A stretch of DNA of 16,943 bases from an uncultured Bacilli bacterium (GTDB taxonomy: Bacteria; Bacillota_I; Bacilli_A; RF39; UBA660). The stretch lies in contig CAKOXC010000016.1 in assembly GCA_934129945.1 (NCBI GenBank), forward strand, positions 1 to 16,943, read 5' to 3'. Every line of letters starts with the position of its first letter. The first letter of the stretch is position 1. Positions 8,107 to 15,740 of the stretch are shown piece after piece. Made by a program: the position numbers and the translations under genes. The notes below the pieces were generated by a model. The model saw only the letters and a program-made list of their open reading frames with translations, had not been told where the DNA came from and made no database searches.

Positions 8107-8130
8107 AAGCACTGAAATGGATGTGGATTT

Positions 8131-9573
8131 ATGAAAGATAAATTAAAGAAAATATTTACTTTAAAAAACGTAAGTTTATTTATAAAAGGGTTATTTTTAA
8201 TTTCTGTAATAGTTTTATTTACAATTCTATTTAAAACAAAGATAATACCAACAAAATATATAATAGAGTTATTAATAATATTAGTGTTTATTAATTTAAT
8301 ATTTATTTTAGTAGATATTAAATTTAATAGAAAAAAAGTATTAGTTATTATTTTAGATATTCTTAGTATTATTTTTATTGTAATTTTAAATTTTGCAACT
8401 GTAAAACTAATTGAAACAGATTCATTTTTTAATAAGATAACTTCGAATAATAAGGTAGAGATTTCAAACTATTATGTTGTTATAAATAAAGAGAGTAATT
8501 ATGAAAAGCTAAGAGATATAAAAAATAAAAATATTAAAATATTAAAAAGTGAAAGTAATTATAAAGAAGTAAAAGAAAAATTAAATAGTAAAGTGAAAAT
8601 TAATTTTGATGATGAAGAAGAGTTAACAAATCTTGGTAATTACTTGTTAGAATCAAAAGATAATTTAATAATAGTTAGTGATGCTAATTATGATCTATTG
8701 GATGAAAATATAGAAAGCTTTAAAGAAAGTACAAAAATTTTATATAAATTGTCAATTGAATCTGTATTAGAAGATATTTCAAAAGACAAAAAAGTTACTA
8801 AAGAACCATTTAGTATTTATATAAGTGGTATTGATACTTATGGAAAAATTTCTACAAAAGCTCGAAGCGATGTAAATATAATTATGACTATTAATCCTGT
8901 TACTAAAAAAATATTACTAACATCAATACCTAGAGATTATTATGTTCAATTGCATGGTACAACAGGATATAAAGACAAACTTACACATGCAGGAGTTTAT
9001 GGAATAAATATGTCAGTACAAACAATTGAAGATTTACTTGATATAGATATAAATTATTATTTAAGAGTTAATTTTAACACTTTGATAGATGTAGTTGATG
9101 AACTAGATGGTATAGAAATATATTCAGATTCATCATTTACACCATGGACTAACCAATCTTGTAAATTTCAAAAAGGAACTCAAAAAGTTGATGGAAAATG
9201 TGCATTAGCATTTGCAAGAGAAAGACATGCTTACAATTCTGGTGATAGACATCGTGGTGAAAATCAACAACAAGTAATAACGGCATTAATAAATAAAGCT
9301 ACAACAAGCAAAAAAGTGATAACAAATTATAGTAATATTTTAAATGCTTTGGATGGATCTTTTCAAACAAATTTAAGTACTGAAGAAATTTATGCTTTGA
9401 TAAATATGCAAATTGATGATATGGCATCATGGAGTATTGAATCAATTTCTTTAAATGGTTATGATTCTTCAAATTATACTTACTCTTATGGATCACAAAA
9501 ATTATACGTAATGGAACCAAATTATGAAACAGTTAAGAATGCTCAAGATAAAATTTCTGAGTATATGGAATAG
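8131..9573 (+). CDS. Second LytR-CpsA-Psr (LCP) family protein, paralogue of the gene at 2668
   Basis: This 480-residue protein has the same layout as the first LCP protein: three N-terminal membrane helices (to ~residue 95), an external accessory domain (~105-215) and an LCP domain (~228-400). Conserved arginines are visible in ARSD (R245), SIPRDYY (R268), FARERHA (R363, R365) and RHRGENQQQ (R375). Long stretches match the paralogue, for example THAGVYGI, INYYLRVNFN and RGENQQQVITA, while the helices and accessory domain have diverged. It probably transfers a glycopolymer to peptidoglycan, possibly a different polymer such as a teichoic-acid-like chain; that is inference. It has its own promoter and a strong terminator, so it is likely monocistronic. 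The ribosome site before ATG 8131 is poor (GTGGAT). Confidence 0.92.
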   Translation: MKDKLKKIFTLKNVSLFIKGLFLISVIVLFTILFKTKIIPTKYIIELLIILVFINLIFILVDIKFNRKKVLVIILDILSIIFIVILNFATVKLIETDSFFNKITSNNKVEISNYYVVINKESNYEKLRDIKNKNIKILKSESNYKEVKEKLNSKVKINFDDEEELTNLGNYLLESKDNLIIVSDANYDLLDENIESFKESTKILYKLSIESVLEDISKDKKVTKEPFSIYISGIDTYGKISTKARSDVNIIMTINPVTKKILLTSIPRDYYVQLHGTTGYKDKLTHAGVYGINMSVQTIEDLLDIDINYYLRVNFNTLIDVVDELDGIEIYSDSSFTPWTNQSCKFQKGTQKVDGKCALAFARERHAYNSGDRHRGENQQQVITALINKATTSKKVITNYSNILNALDGSFQTNLSTEEIYALINMQIDDMASWSIESISLNGYDSSNYTYSYGSQKLYVMEPNYETVKNAQDKISEYME

Positions 9574-9600
9574 TGTATTGTAAAAAAATACACTTTTTTT
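9572..9600 (+). terminator. Rho-independent terminator after the second LCP gene (copy 1 of a 31-bp repeat)
   Basis: AGTGTATT at 9572-9579 pairs perfectly with AATACACT at 9587-9594 (8 bp, loop of seven), followed by seven T to 9600. The left arm overlaps the TAG stop. Bases 9572-9602 are repeated exactly at 10383-10413. Confidence 0.9.
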
Positions 9601-9602
9601 GT
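9572..9602 (+). repeat. 31-bp direct repeat, copy 1 (terminator)
   Basis: Identical base for base to 10383-10413, comprising the whole hairpin, its T run and two further bases. The two copies are 811 bp apart and flank the unknown gene at 9694-10374. Flanking bases differ. Confidence 0.9.
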
Positions 9603-9642
9603 TAACTTAATGTAAAATGGTATTAGCGATTAGAAAAAATTA

Positions 9643-9670
9643 TTAGTTAATTTTAAATTTATGATATTAT
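9643..9670 (+). promoter_or_regulatory. Possible extended -10 promoter for the unknown membrane protein gene
   Basis: TATTAT at 9665-9670 has TG at 9662-9663 in the extended position. The -35 region (TTAGTT, 9643-9648) hardly resembles consensus. A promoter is expected here, because a strong terminator precedes the gene. Confidence 0.4.
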
Positions 9671-9693
9671 TAATTTAGAAAAGAGGAAATAGT

Positions 9694-10374
9694 GTGAAAA
9701 AGAATGTAATAATAACAATATTAGTATTAATTATTTTAGGATTAGGTGGTTATATAACTTATGACAAATTTTTAGAAAAAGAAGATATTAATAACAAAAA
9801 AGATGTCGTTAATAATGTCATCAAGAATGAAGGAAATATAAAAAATGAAACTTCAGACGATAGATATAATGATTATCTCAAAAATTTAGAAAATGCAATA
9901 AATAATCATTTTCAAAAAGTGCCAGACATTTCGGATGATGAGTTGTCTAAATTAGATTATAAAAAATATTATTCTCAACAATCATATTGTGGTAGTACTG
10001 CAGATAGTGGAATAGAATATTGTATAAGTCTAGATAATAAAATTTTAAACTTAAAATTGTCAAATAATGAAGAATCTACAGTTAAATTGTCAGATAATGT
10101 TTTAAATTATTTTATTGTAAATGTTGGCCAAGTTGGGTACAAAAATTTATATTATATAACTACAACTGGTAAAATATATGAAGTAGATCATGAAATGCAA
10201 ATTGACGAAGCTGTAGATAATTTAAACAAAAAAGAATTAAATTTAAAAAATATTGTTAATGTAATAGGAGTTAATGCTGGATTACTAAGTAGTTCTGGAG
10301 ATGTAGCTTTTATAGACATAGATGGTAATTTATTTACTATTGGTGAAAATGATAAAATTGAACAATTGAATTAA
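9694..10374 (+). CDS. Unrecognised single-pass membrane-anchored protein
   Basis: I do not recognise this 226-residue protein. Residues ~4-23 form one hydrophobic helix (VIITILVLIILGLGGYI) preceded by lysines, so the rest is probably outside the cell. A charged linker rich in N, K, D and E (~25-75) follows, with no lipobox cysteine. The C-terminal ~150 residues look beta-rich. They contain two cysteines, C99 and C110, that could form a disulfide, and repeated hairpin-like strands (NLYYITTTGKIYEVD, VAFIDIDGNLFTIGEND) reminiscent of propeller blades or a small beta-sandwich, which is a weak impression. GTG 9694 is chosen for its ribosome site AGAGGAAA at 9682-9689. It lies alone between two identical terminators, just upstream of the heat-shock operon, with no operon partner. 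Confidence 0.75.
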   Translation: MKKNVIITILVLIILGLGGYITYDKFLEKEDINNKKDVVNNVIKNEGNIKNETSDDRYNDYLKNLENAINNHFQKVPDISDDELSKLDYKKYYSQQSYCGSTADSGIEYCISLDNKILNLKLSNNEESTVKLSDNVLNYFIVNVGQVGYKNLYYITTTGKIYEVDHEMQIDEAVDNLNKKELNLKNIVNVIGVNAGLLSSSGDVAFIDIDGNLFTIGENDKIEQLN

Positions 10375-10382
10375 TTTTTATA

Positions 10383-10411
10383 AGTGTATTGTAAAAAAAT
10401 ACACTTTTTTT
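10383..10411 (+). terminator. Rho-independent terminator after the unknown gene (copy 2 of a 31-bp repeat)
   Basis: Same perfect 8-bp hairpin (AGTGTATT with AATACACT) and seven-T run as at 9572-9600. It isolates the unknown gene from the hrcA promoter that starts about 20 bases later. Confidence 0.9.
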
Positions 10412-10413
10412 GT
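10383..10413 (+). repeat. 31-bp direct repeat, copy 2 (terminator)
   Basis: Exact copy of 9572-9602. Sequence outside the repeat diverges at once (GTCAAA here, GTTAAC there). Confidence 0.9.
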
Positions 10414-10417
10414 CAAA

Positions 10418-10445
10418 TTAGCACTTTATGGTTGACAAGTGCTAA
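10418..10445. promoter_or_regulatory. CIRCE operator 1 (HrcA site), spacer 10
   Basis: Perfect 9-base arms TTAGCACTT (10418-10426) and AAGTGCTAA (10437-10445) match the CIRCE half-sites bound by HrcA. The spacer is 10 bases rather than the canonical 9. The right arm overlaps the last base of the -35 hexamer. Confidence 0.85.
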
Positions 10446-10460
10446 CAAAGTGAATATAAT
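10432..10460 (+). promoter_or_regulatory. Consensus sigma-A promoter of the hrcA-grpE-dnaK operon
   Basis: Perfect TTGACA at 10432-10437 and perfect TATAAT at 10455-10460 with the optimal 17-base spacing. The -35 lies in CIRCE 1 and the expected start (~10467) falls in CIRCE 2, so HrcA bound at either site would block RNA polymerase. This is the strongest promoter in the window. Confidence 0.93.
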
Positions 10461-10464
10461 GATA

Positions 10465-10491
10465 TTAGCACTGAGAAATAAATAGTGCTAA
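10465..10491. promoter_or_regulatory. CIRCE operator 2 (HrcA site), canonical 9-base spacer
   Basis: TTAGCACTG (10465-10473) and TAGTGCTAA (10483-10491) give 8 paired bases on each side with the canonical 9-base spacer. It covers the predicted transcription start and ends next to the AAGGTGA ribosome site (10493-10499) of hrcA, so it would also be present in the mRNA leader. Confidence 0.93.
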
Positions 10492-10503
10492 GAAGGTGAA
10501 AAT

Positions 10504-11505
10504 GTGGAAGAAAGACAAGAACAACTTCTAAAAATAATTGTTGAATCTTACATAAAAACATGTAAACCTGTTGGAAGCAAATCTTTGTGTGATGTATTAA
10601 ACTTATCAAGTGCCACAATAAGAAATGAAATGGCAACTTTGGAGTCAATGGGACTCATTGAAAAGTGTCACGTATCTTCAGGAAGAATTCCTAGCGAGGC
10701 TGGATATAAATATTATGTTGATAATTTAATGAAACCTAAAGAACTTAATGGTGAAGATGTTTTAAAACTTCAAACAATATTTAAGAACAAAGACTTAGAA
10801 TTAAATGACACTATTAATAGATGTGTTGAAATAATTAGTGATATTACAAATTATACAAGTGTTGTTTTAGGAAAGAAATCTGAAAATAATTTTTTGCAGC
10901 AAGTTAGTATAGTACCACTACCTGATAATAGAGTAGTTGCAGTAGTATGTACTAATAAAGGAATTGTAGAAAATAAACAATTTACTATTCCAAAATCAAT
11001 ATCTATTAATGAACTTGTTAAAACTAGTGAAATAATTAACAAAATGTTAATTGGTACTCCAATTGATGAAGTATCACAAAGACTAGAATTTGATATTAAA
11101 CCAATAATAAGTAAAAAGATAAAACAATATGAAACAGTTTATAATATTTTTCATGAAGCTTTTGATGATTTTGTAGAGCAGTCAGCTAATGTTCATTTTG
11201 GTGGTAAAACAAAAATATATGACCAACCAGAATATAATAATATTGATGAAATAAAGAGGCTAGCTAATAAATTTGAAGATGTTAACATGATAAAAAATAT
11301 TGAAGAAGATAAAGACGGTGTAAATATTTATATTGGTGATGAAAATGATTTTGATTCTAATGTAACAGTAATCAAAAGTACATACAATGTTAATGGTGAA
11401 AAAGGTACAATTGCAATTATTGGACCGAAACGTATGGAATATGATCGTGTTGTCGGACTTCTATCATATATTACAGAAAATTTAGAGAGTCAAGGTGATA
11501 AATAG
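10504..11505 (+). CDS. hrcA: Heat-inducible transcription repressor HrcA
   Basis: This 333-residue protein has the HrcA winged-helix N-terminus: LLKIIVESYIKTCKPVGSK, LSSATIRNEMATLESMGLI, SSGRIPSEAGYKYYVD within residues ~5-80. A GAF-like regulatory domain follows (TSVVLGKKSENNFLQQVSIVPL and onward) and the typical end IAIIGPKRMEYDRVVGLLSYI. HrcA binds CIRCE and represses chaperone genes, its folding being assisted by GroEL in characterised species; both operators lie directly upstream. The start is GTG 10504. An ATG at 10502 overlaps it in another frame and runs only nine codons. The TAG stop overlaps the grpE GTG by one base. The length is typical. Confidence 0.97.
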   Translation: MEERQEQLLKIIVESYIKTCKPVGSKSLCDVLNLSSATIRNEMATLESMGLIEKCHVSSGRIPSEAGYKYYVDNLMKPKELNGEDVLKLQTIFKNKDLELNDTINRCVEIISDITNYTSVVLGKKSENNFLQQVSIVPLPDNRVVAVVCTNKGIVENKQFTIPKSISINELVKTSEIINKMLIGTPIDEVSQRLEFDIKPIISKKIKQYETVYNIFHEAFDDFVEQSANVHFGGKTKIYDQPEYNNIDEIKRLANKFEDVNMIKNIEEDKDGVNIYIGDENDFDSNVTVIKSTYNVNGEKGTIAIIGPKRMEYDRVVGLLSYITENLESQGDK

Positions 11506-12047
11506 TGGATAATAAAGAGACTAAAAAAGACGAAAAAAAAGAGATAAAAAAAGAAACAAAAGAAGTAAAAAAAGAACATAAAATAAAGATTGATAAAGAA
11601 AAAGAAGAATTAAAGAAAAAAAATACTGAATTAAATGATAAAGTATTAAGAATATCTGCTGAAATGCAAAATATGAAGCGAAGATATGATGAAGAAATAG
11701 CACGTATTTATAAATATGATGGTGAAGAAGTTATTAAACAATTATTAAGTGTCGTTGATAACTTTGAAAGAGCTATTTTAATGGATGATGAAGATTTGAC
11801 TGATGAACTTTCTAAATTCTTAAGTGGATTCAAAATGATTTATACAAATTTAGTAAATATTTTAAATGCTAAAGGTGTTAAAGAAATTGAATGCCAAGGA
11901 TTAGAATTTGATCCTACTAAAATGCAAGCAGTATTAACAGATAAAATTGATAGTATTGAACCTAATCATGTAATAGAAGTATTACAAAAAGGTTATACAT
12001 ATAATGAAAAAGTAATAAGACCTGCCATGGTTAAAGTAAATGAATAA
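11505..12047 (+). CDS. grpE: Nucleotide exchange factor GrpE
   Basis: This 180-residue protein starts with ~45 residues of almost pure Lys/Glu/Asp, then a coiled-coil helix (LNDKVLRISAEMQNMKRRYDEE) and the GrpE head: LLSVVDNFERAI, GFKMIYTNLVNIL, FDPTKMQAV and the signature near VLQKGYTYNEKVIRPAMVKV. It releases ADP from DnaK in the cytoplasm. The GTG start shares its G with the hrcA TAG, and AAGGTGAT at 11492-11499 is the ribosome site, so translation is coupled to hrcA. The dnaK start follows 14 bases after its stop. Confidence 0.97.
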   Translation: MDNKETKKDEKKEIKKETKEVKKEHKIKIDKEKEELKKKNTELNDKVLRISAEMQNMKRRYDEEIARIYKYDGEEVIKQLLSVVDNFERAILMDDEDLTDELSKFLSGFKMIYTNLVNILNAKGVKEIECQGLEFDPTKMQAVLTDKIDSIEPNHVIEVLQKGYTYNEKVIRPAMVKVNE

Positions 12048-12061
12048 GGAGATGATTTATA

Positions 12062-13888
12062 ATGGCAAAGATTATAGGTATAGATTTAGGTACAACAAAT
12101 AGTTGTGTATCAGTATTAGAAGGTGGAGAACCAAAAGTAATTCCTAACTCAGAAGGAAATAGAACAACTCCATCAGTAGTAGCTTTTAAAGGCGATGATG
12201 AATTAGTTGGTGAAACTGCTAAAAGACAAGCAGTAACTAATGTAAAAAATACAATTTCTTCAATAAAGAGATTTATGGGTACTGATAAAAAAGTGGAAGC
12301 TAATGGTAAAAAATGGACTCCACAAGAAATTAGTGCAAAAATTTTGATGAAATTAAAGAAAGATGCTGAAAGTTATTTAGGAGAAAAAGTAACTCAAGCA
12401 GTTATCACAGTTCCTGCATATTTTAACGATGCTCAAAGACAAGCAACTAAAGATGCTGGTAAAATAGCTGGCTTAAAAGTAGAAAGAATTATTAATGAAC
12501 CAACAGCAGCAGCACTTGCTTATGGACTTGATAAACAAGAAAAATTACAAACTATTTTAGTTTATGATTTAGGTGGTGGTACATTTGATGTATCTATCCT
12601 AGAACTAGGTGATGGTGTATTTGAAGTTAAAGCAACAAGTGGTAATAATAAACTTGGTGGTGATGACTTTGACCAAAGAATTATTGATTACTTAGTTAGT
12701 GAATTTAAGAAAGAAAATGGTATAGACTTATCTAAAGATAAAATGGCTATGCAACGTTTAAAAGATGCTGCTGAAAAAGCTAAAAAAGATTTATCTGGTA
12801 TGACAAATGCTCAAATTAGTTTACCATTTATAGCTCAAAATGATGATGGCCCAATTCATATGGAAATGACTCTATCAAAAGCTAAATTTGAAGATTTATG
12901 TCGTGACTTATTTGATTCTACTCTTGAACCAGTAAGAAAAGCTATGAAAGATGCTAAATTATCTAATAAAGATATTGATGAAGTAATTCTAGTTGGTGGA
13001 TCAACACGTATTCCATATATTCAAGAATTAGTTAAAAAAGAATTAGGAAAAGAACCTCATAAAGGAGTTAACCCTGATGAAGTTGTAGCAATGGGTGCTG
13101 CTATTCAAGGTGGTGTTTTAACTGGTGAAGTTGAAGATTTAGTTTTACTTGATGTAACACCATTATCACTTGGTATCGAAACACTTGGGGGTGTATGTAC
13201 TGTATTAATTCCAAGAAATACAACAATTCCTACAAGTAAGAGTCAAGTATTTAGTACAGCTGTAGATAATCAACCAGCAGTTGATATTCATATCTTACAA
13301 GGTGAAAGACCAATGGCTGCAGACAATAAAACACTAGGAAACTTCCAACTTGGAAATATCCCTCCAGCAAAACGTGGAGTTCCTCAAATTGAAGTTAAAT
13401 TTGATATAGATGCTAATGGTATCGTTAATGTTACTGCTAAAGATTTAGGAACTAATAAGGAACAGTCAATTACAATTACATCTTCAACTAACTTAACTGA
13501 TGATGAAATTGATAAAATGATGAAAGAAGCAGAAGCTAATAAAGAAGCAGATGATAAGAGAAAAGAAGATGCTAATATTAGAAATGATGCTGATTCATTA
13601 GTATTTGCTACAGAAAATGCTTTAAAAGATCTTGGTGATAAAGCCGACAAGAAAGACAAAGAAGAAGCAGAAGAAAAATTGGAAGCATTAAAAGAAGCTT
13701 TAAAAGGAGAAGATACTGCAGATATTAAAGCTAAAACAGAAAGCTTACAAGAAATAGCAATGAAACTTGCTCAAAAAGTTTATGAAAATGCTGCTAAAGA
13801 ACAACAAGCTAATAACGAAGAAACTAAAACTGAAGAAACATCAAAAAAAGATGATGATGTAGAAGAAGCAAATTACGAAGAAAAATAA
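12062..13888 (+). CDS. dnaK: Molecular chaperone DnaK (Hsp70)
   Basis: This 608-residue Hsp70 shows the ATPase signatures IGIDLGTTNSCVSV near the start, YDLGGGTFDVSIL (~residue 170) and ILVGGSTRIPYIQ (~315). The linker VLLDVTPLSLGIETLGG leads to the peptide-binding domain with NTTIPTSKSQVFSTAVDNQ and LQGERPMA, then a helical lid and an acidic tail ending in DDDVEEANYEEK. The length is typical of Firmicutes DnaK. A very strong ribosome site, AAGGAGATGAT (12046-12056), suggests high expression. Codons are somewhat less AT-biased than in neighbouring genes, as expected for an abundant protein. A terminator follows eight bases after the stop. Confidence 0.98.
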   Translation: MAKIIGIDLGTTNSCVSVLEGGEPKVIPNSEGNRTTPSVVAFKGDDELVGETAKRQAVTNVKNTISSIKRFMGTDKKVEANGKKWTPQEISAKILMKLKKDAESYLGEKVTQAVITVPAYFNDAQRQATKDAGKIAGLKVERIINEPTAAALAYGLDKQEKLQTILVYDLGGGTFDVSILELGDGVFEVKATSGNNKLGGDDFDQRIIDYLVSEFKKENGIDLSKDKMAMQRLKDAAEKAKKDLSGMTNAQISLPFIAQNDDGPIHMEMTLSKAKFEDLCRDLFDSTLEPVRKAMKDAKLSNKDIDEVILVGGSTRIPYIQELVKKELGKEPHKGVNPDEVVAMGAAIQGGVLTGEVEDLVLLDVTPLSLGIETLGGVCTVLIPRNTTIPTSKSQVFSTAVDNQPAVDIHILQGERPMAADNKTLGNFQLGNIPPAKRGVPQIEVKFDIDANGIVNVTAKDLGTNKEQSITITSSTNLTDDEIDKMMKEAEANKEADDKRKEDANIRNDADSLVFATENALKDLGDKADKKDKEEAEEKLEALKEALKGEDTADIKAKTESLQEIAMKLAQKVYENAAKEQQANNEETKTEETSKKDDDVEEANYEEK

Positions 13889-13895
13889 AAAAATT

Positions 13896-13924
13896 AGGTT
13901 CTAGGTAACTAGAACCTTAATTTT
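13896..13924. terminator. Strong hairpin terminator between dnaK and pepF
   Basis: AGGTTCTAG (13896-13904) pairs perfectly with CTAGAACCT (13909-13917) around a GTAA tetraloop. A T-rich stretch (TTAATTTT) follows, and a run of A lies on the 5' side, so it could work in both directions. The T stretch is interrupted, so some read-through is plausible. No promoter is visible between it and the pepF start. Confidence 0.8.
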
Positions 13925-13941
13925 GATTAATATGGAGGATT

Positions 13942-15738
13942 ATGAAAACAAGAGTTGAAATTGATAAAAAATATAAAATTGATTTAAAAGATTTATTTAA
14001 AAATGATGAAGAATTTTTAAAAGAAGTAGATCATTTGAATAAAAAAATAGAAGAATTTGAAAAGTTTCAGGGGCATCTTTTAGATGATGATAAAACTTTA
14101 TTAGAATTTCTAAAGTTAGATGATGAAATAAGTGCAAAATTGGAAGTATGTTACGTTTATGCTCATTTAAATAATGATTTTGATTTAGGTGAAAAAAGAA
14201 GTAATGAATTTTTTGGAAAAGCAGTAAAACTTTATAATAAATATTCTACAAATATTTCTTATGTTATCCCAGAATTATTACAAAATGATTATAAGATAAT
14301 TGAAAAATTCATTAATGAAAATAAAGATTTGAAACAATATGAAAGAATGTTAAAAAATATTTTCAAAGAAAAAAATCACTTTTTATCAAAAGAAGAAGAA
14401 AGAGTATTAAGTGTAATTAATGATTCTTTTAGAACTCCTGAAAATGCATATTCTAAATTACTAGATGCTGATTTAACTTTTGAAAGTATAAAAGATGAAA
14501 ACGGAAAAAAAGTAGAACTTACAAGTAGCAATTGGGCAAAATATCTAGAATCTAAAAATCGTAACGTTCGAAAAAATGCGTTTAAAAAATTCTATAAATC
14601 ATATATAAATATTAGAAATACTACTACTGAGTTACTTGCAAGTGAAGTAAAAAATAACAATAACATGGCAAAATTAAGAAAATATGATAGTGCTCTTAGT
14701 GCGTCATTAGAAAGTAATGATGTTAATCCTCAAATATATAATTCATTGATTAATCATATTCATAATAATTTAAAAAAAACATATAAATATTGGGATTTAA
14801 GAAAAAAAATTTTAGGAGTATCAAATCTACATATTTATGATACATATGTCCCAATGGTTGATGCAAATGAAAAAGAATATAGTTTTGAAGAAGCAAAAGA
14901 ATTAGTATTAAATGCTTTAAGTATTTTAGGAGATGATTATACAAAAGTTTTAAATGAAGCTTTTGATAACAATTGGATTGATGTTTTTCCTACAAAAAAT
15001 AAAAGAAGTGGTGGGTATTGTACAGCAGTATATAATTCTCATCCGTATGTATTTTTAAACTTTGATAATAGATATGGTGAGGTTTCTACTATTGCTCATG
15101 AACTTGGGCATGCTATGCATTCTTATTATTCAATCAAAAATAATAATTATGTTGATTATTCTTATTCAATATTTGTTGCAGAAGTTGCAAGTCAAGTAAA
15201 TGAAATTATATTATCTGATTATATGATAAAAATTAGTAAGGATAAACAAGAAAAATTATTTGTTTTAGATGAACTTTTAAAAAGATTTAAAGCTTCAGTA
15301 ATACGTCAAGCAATGTTTGCTGAATTTGAAAAAGAAATACATGAAAAAGAACAAAATGGCGTAGTTTTAACAAGTGAATATTTAAATGATTTATATTATA
15401 AATTAAACAAATTGTATTTTGGACCTTCTGTTGAAATCGATAAAGAAATAGCTTTTGAATGGGAAAGAATACCCCATTTCTTCTATAATTTCTATGTTTA
15501 TCAATATTCAACTGGATATATCGCAGCTCTTAAAATATCAAAAGATATAATTAATAAAAAAGAAAATGCTTTAGAAAATTATTTAAAATTTCTTTCCCTT
15601 GGTTGTACAATGGACCCTGTCTCTGAATTAAAAGTAGCCGGAGTAGATTTAACCAAAGATGAAGTTTATAATGAAGCATTTGAAGAATTTGAAAAAGAAA
15701 TTGAAGAATTTGAAAAAATTTATAAAGGAAGTGAATAA
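13942..15738 (+). CDS. pepF: Oligoendopeptidase F (M3 zinc metallopeptidase)
   Basis: This 598-residue protein begins TRVEIDKKYKIDLKDLF, typical of PepF, and carries the M3 catalytic motif IAHELGHAMHSYYS (H386, E387, H390). The third zinc-ligand region is FVAEVASQVNE ~25 residues later. The C-terminal block YQYSTGYIAALKIS and FLSLGCTMDPVSELKVAGVDL also fits. Length matches the ~600-residue family. PepF cuts medium-length peptides in the cytoplasm. Here it sits between dnaK and dnaJ, which is unusual, and could help dispose of peptides made during stress; that link is inference. GGAGG at 13934-13938 is the ribosome site, only three bases before the ATG. Its stop is two bases before dnaJ, suggesting joint transcription. 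Confidence 0.95.
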   Translation: MKTRVEIDKKYKIDLKDLFKNDEEFLKEVDHLNKKIEEFEKFQGHLLDDDKTLLEFLKLDDEISAKLEVCYVYAHLNNDFDLGEKRSNEFFGKAVKLYNKYSTNISYVIPELLQNDYKIIEKFINENKDLKQYERMLKNIFKEKNHFLSKEEERVLSVINDSFRTPENAYSKLLDADLTFESIKDENGKKVELTSSNWAKYLESKNRNVRKNAFKKFYKSYINIRNTTTELLASEVKNNNNMAKLRKYDSALSASLESNDVNPQIYNSLINHIHNNLKKTYKYWDLRKKILGVSNLHIYDTYVPMVDANEKEYSFEEAKELVLNALSILGDDYTKVLNEAFDNNWIDVFPTKNKRSGGYCTAVYNSHPYVFLNFDNRYGEVSTIAHELGHAMHSYYSIKNNNYVDYSYSIFVAEVASQVNEIILSDYMIKISKDKQEKLFVLDELLKRFKASVIRQAMFAEFEKEIHEKEQNGVVLTSEYLNDLYYKLNKLYFGPSVEIDKEIAFEWERIPHFFYNFYVYQYSTGYIAALKISKDIINKKENALENYLKFLSLGCTMDPVSELKVAGVDLTKDEVYNEAFEEFEKEIEEFEKIYKGSE

Positions 15739-15740
15739 TA

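Noticed and set aside
10502..10531. ATG start overlapping the hrcA GTG
   Set aside because: The frame ends after nine codons and has no HrcA sequence; the GTG two bases later gives the full family-length protein.
578..15511. Reverse-strand open frames of 60-91 codons within several genes
   Set aside because: Each lies opposite a well-supported gene, has low-complexity composition and lacks a ribosome site or recognisable motif.
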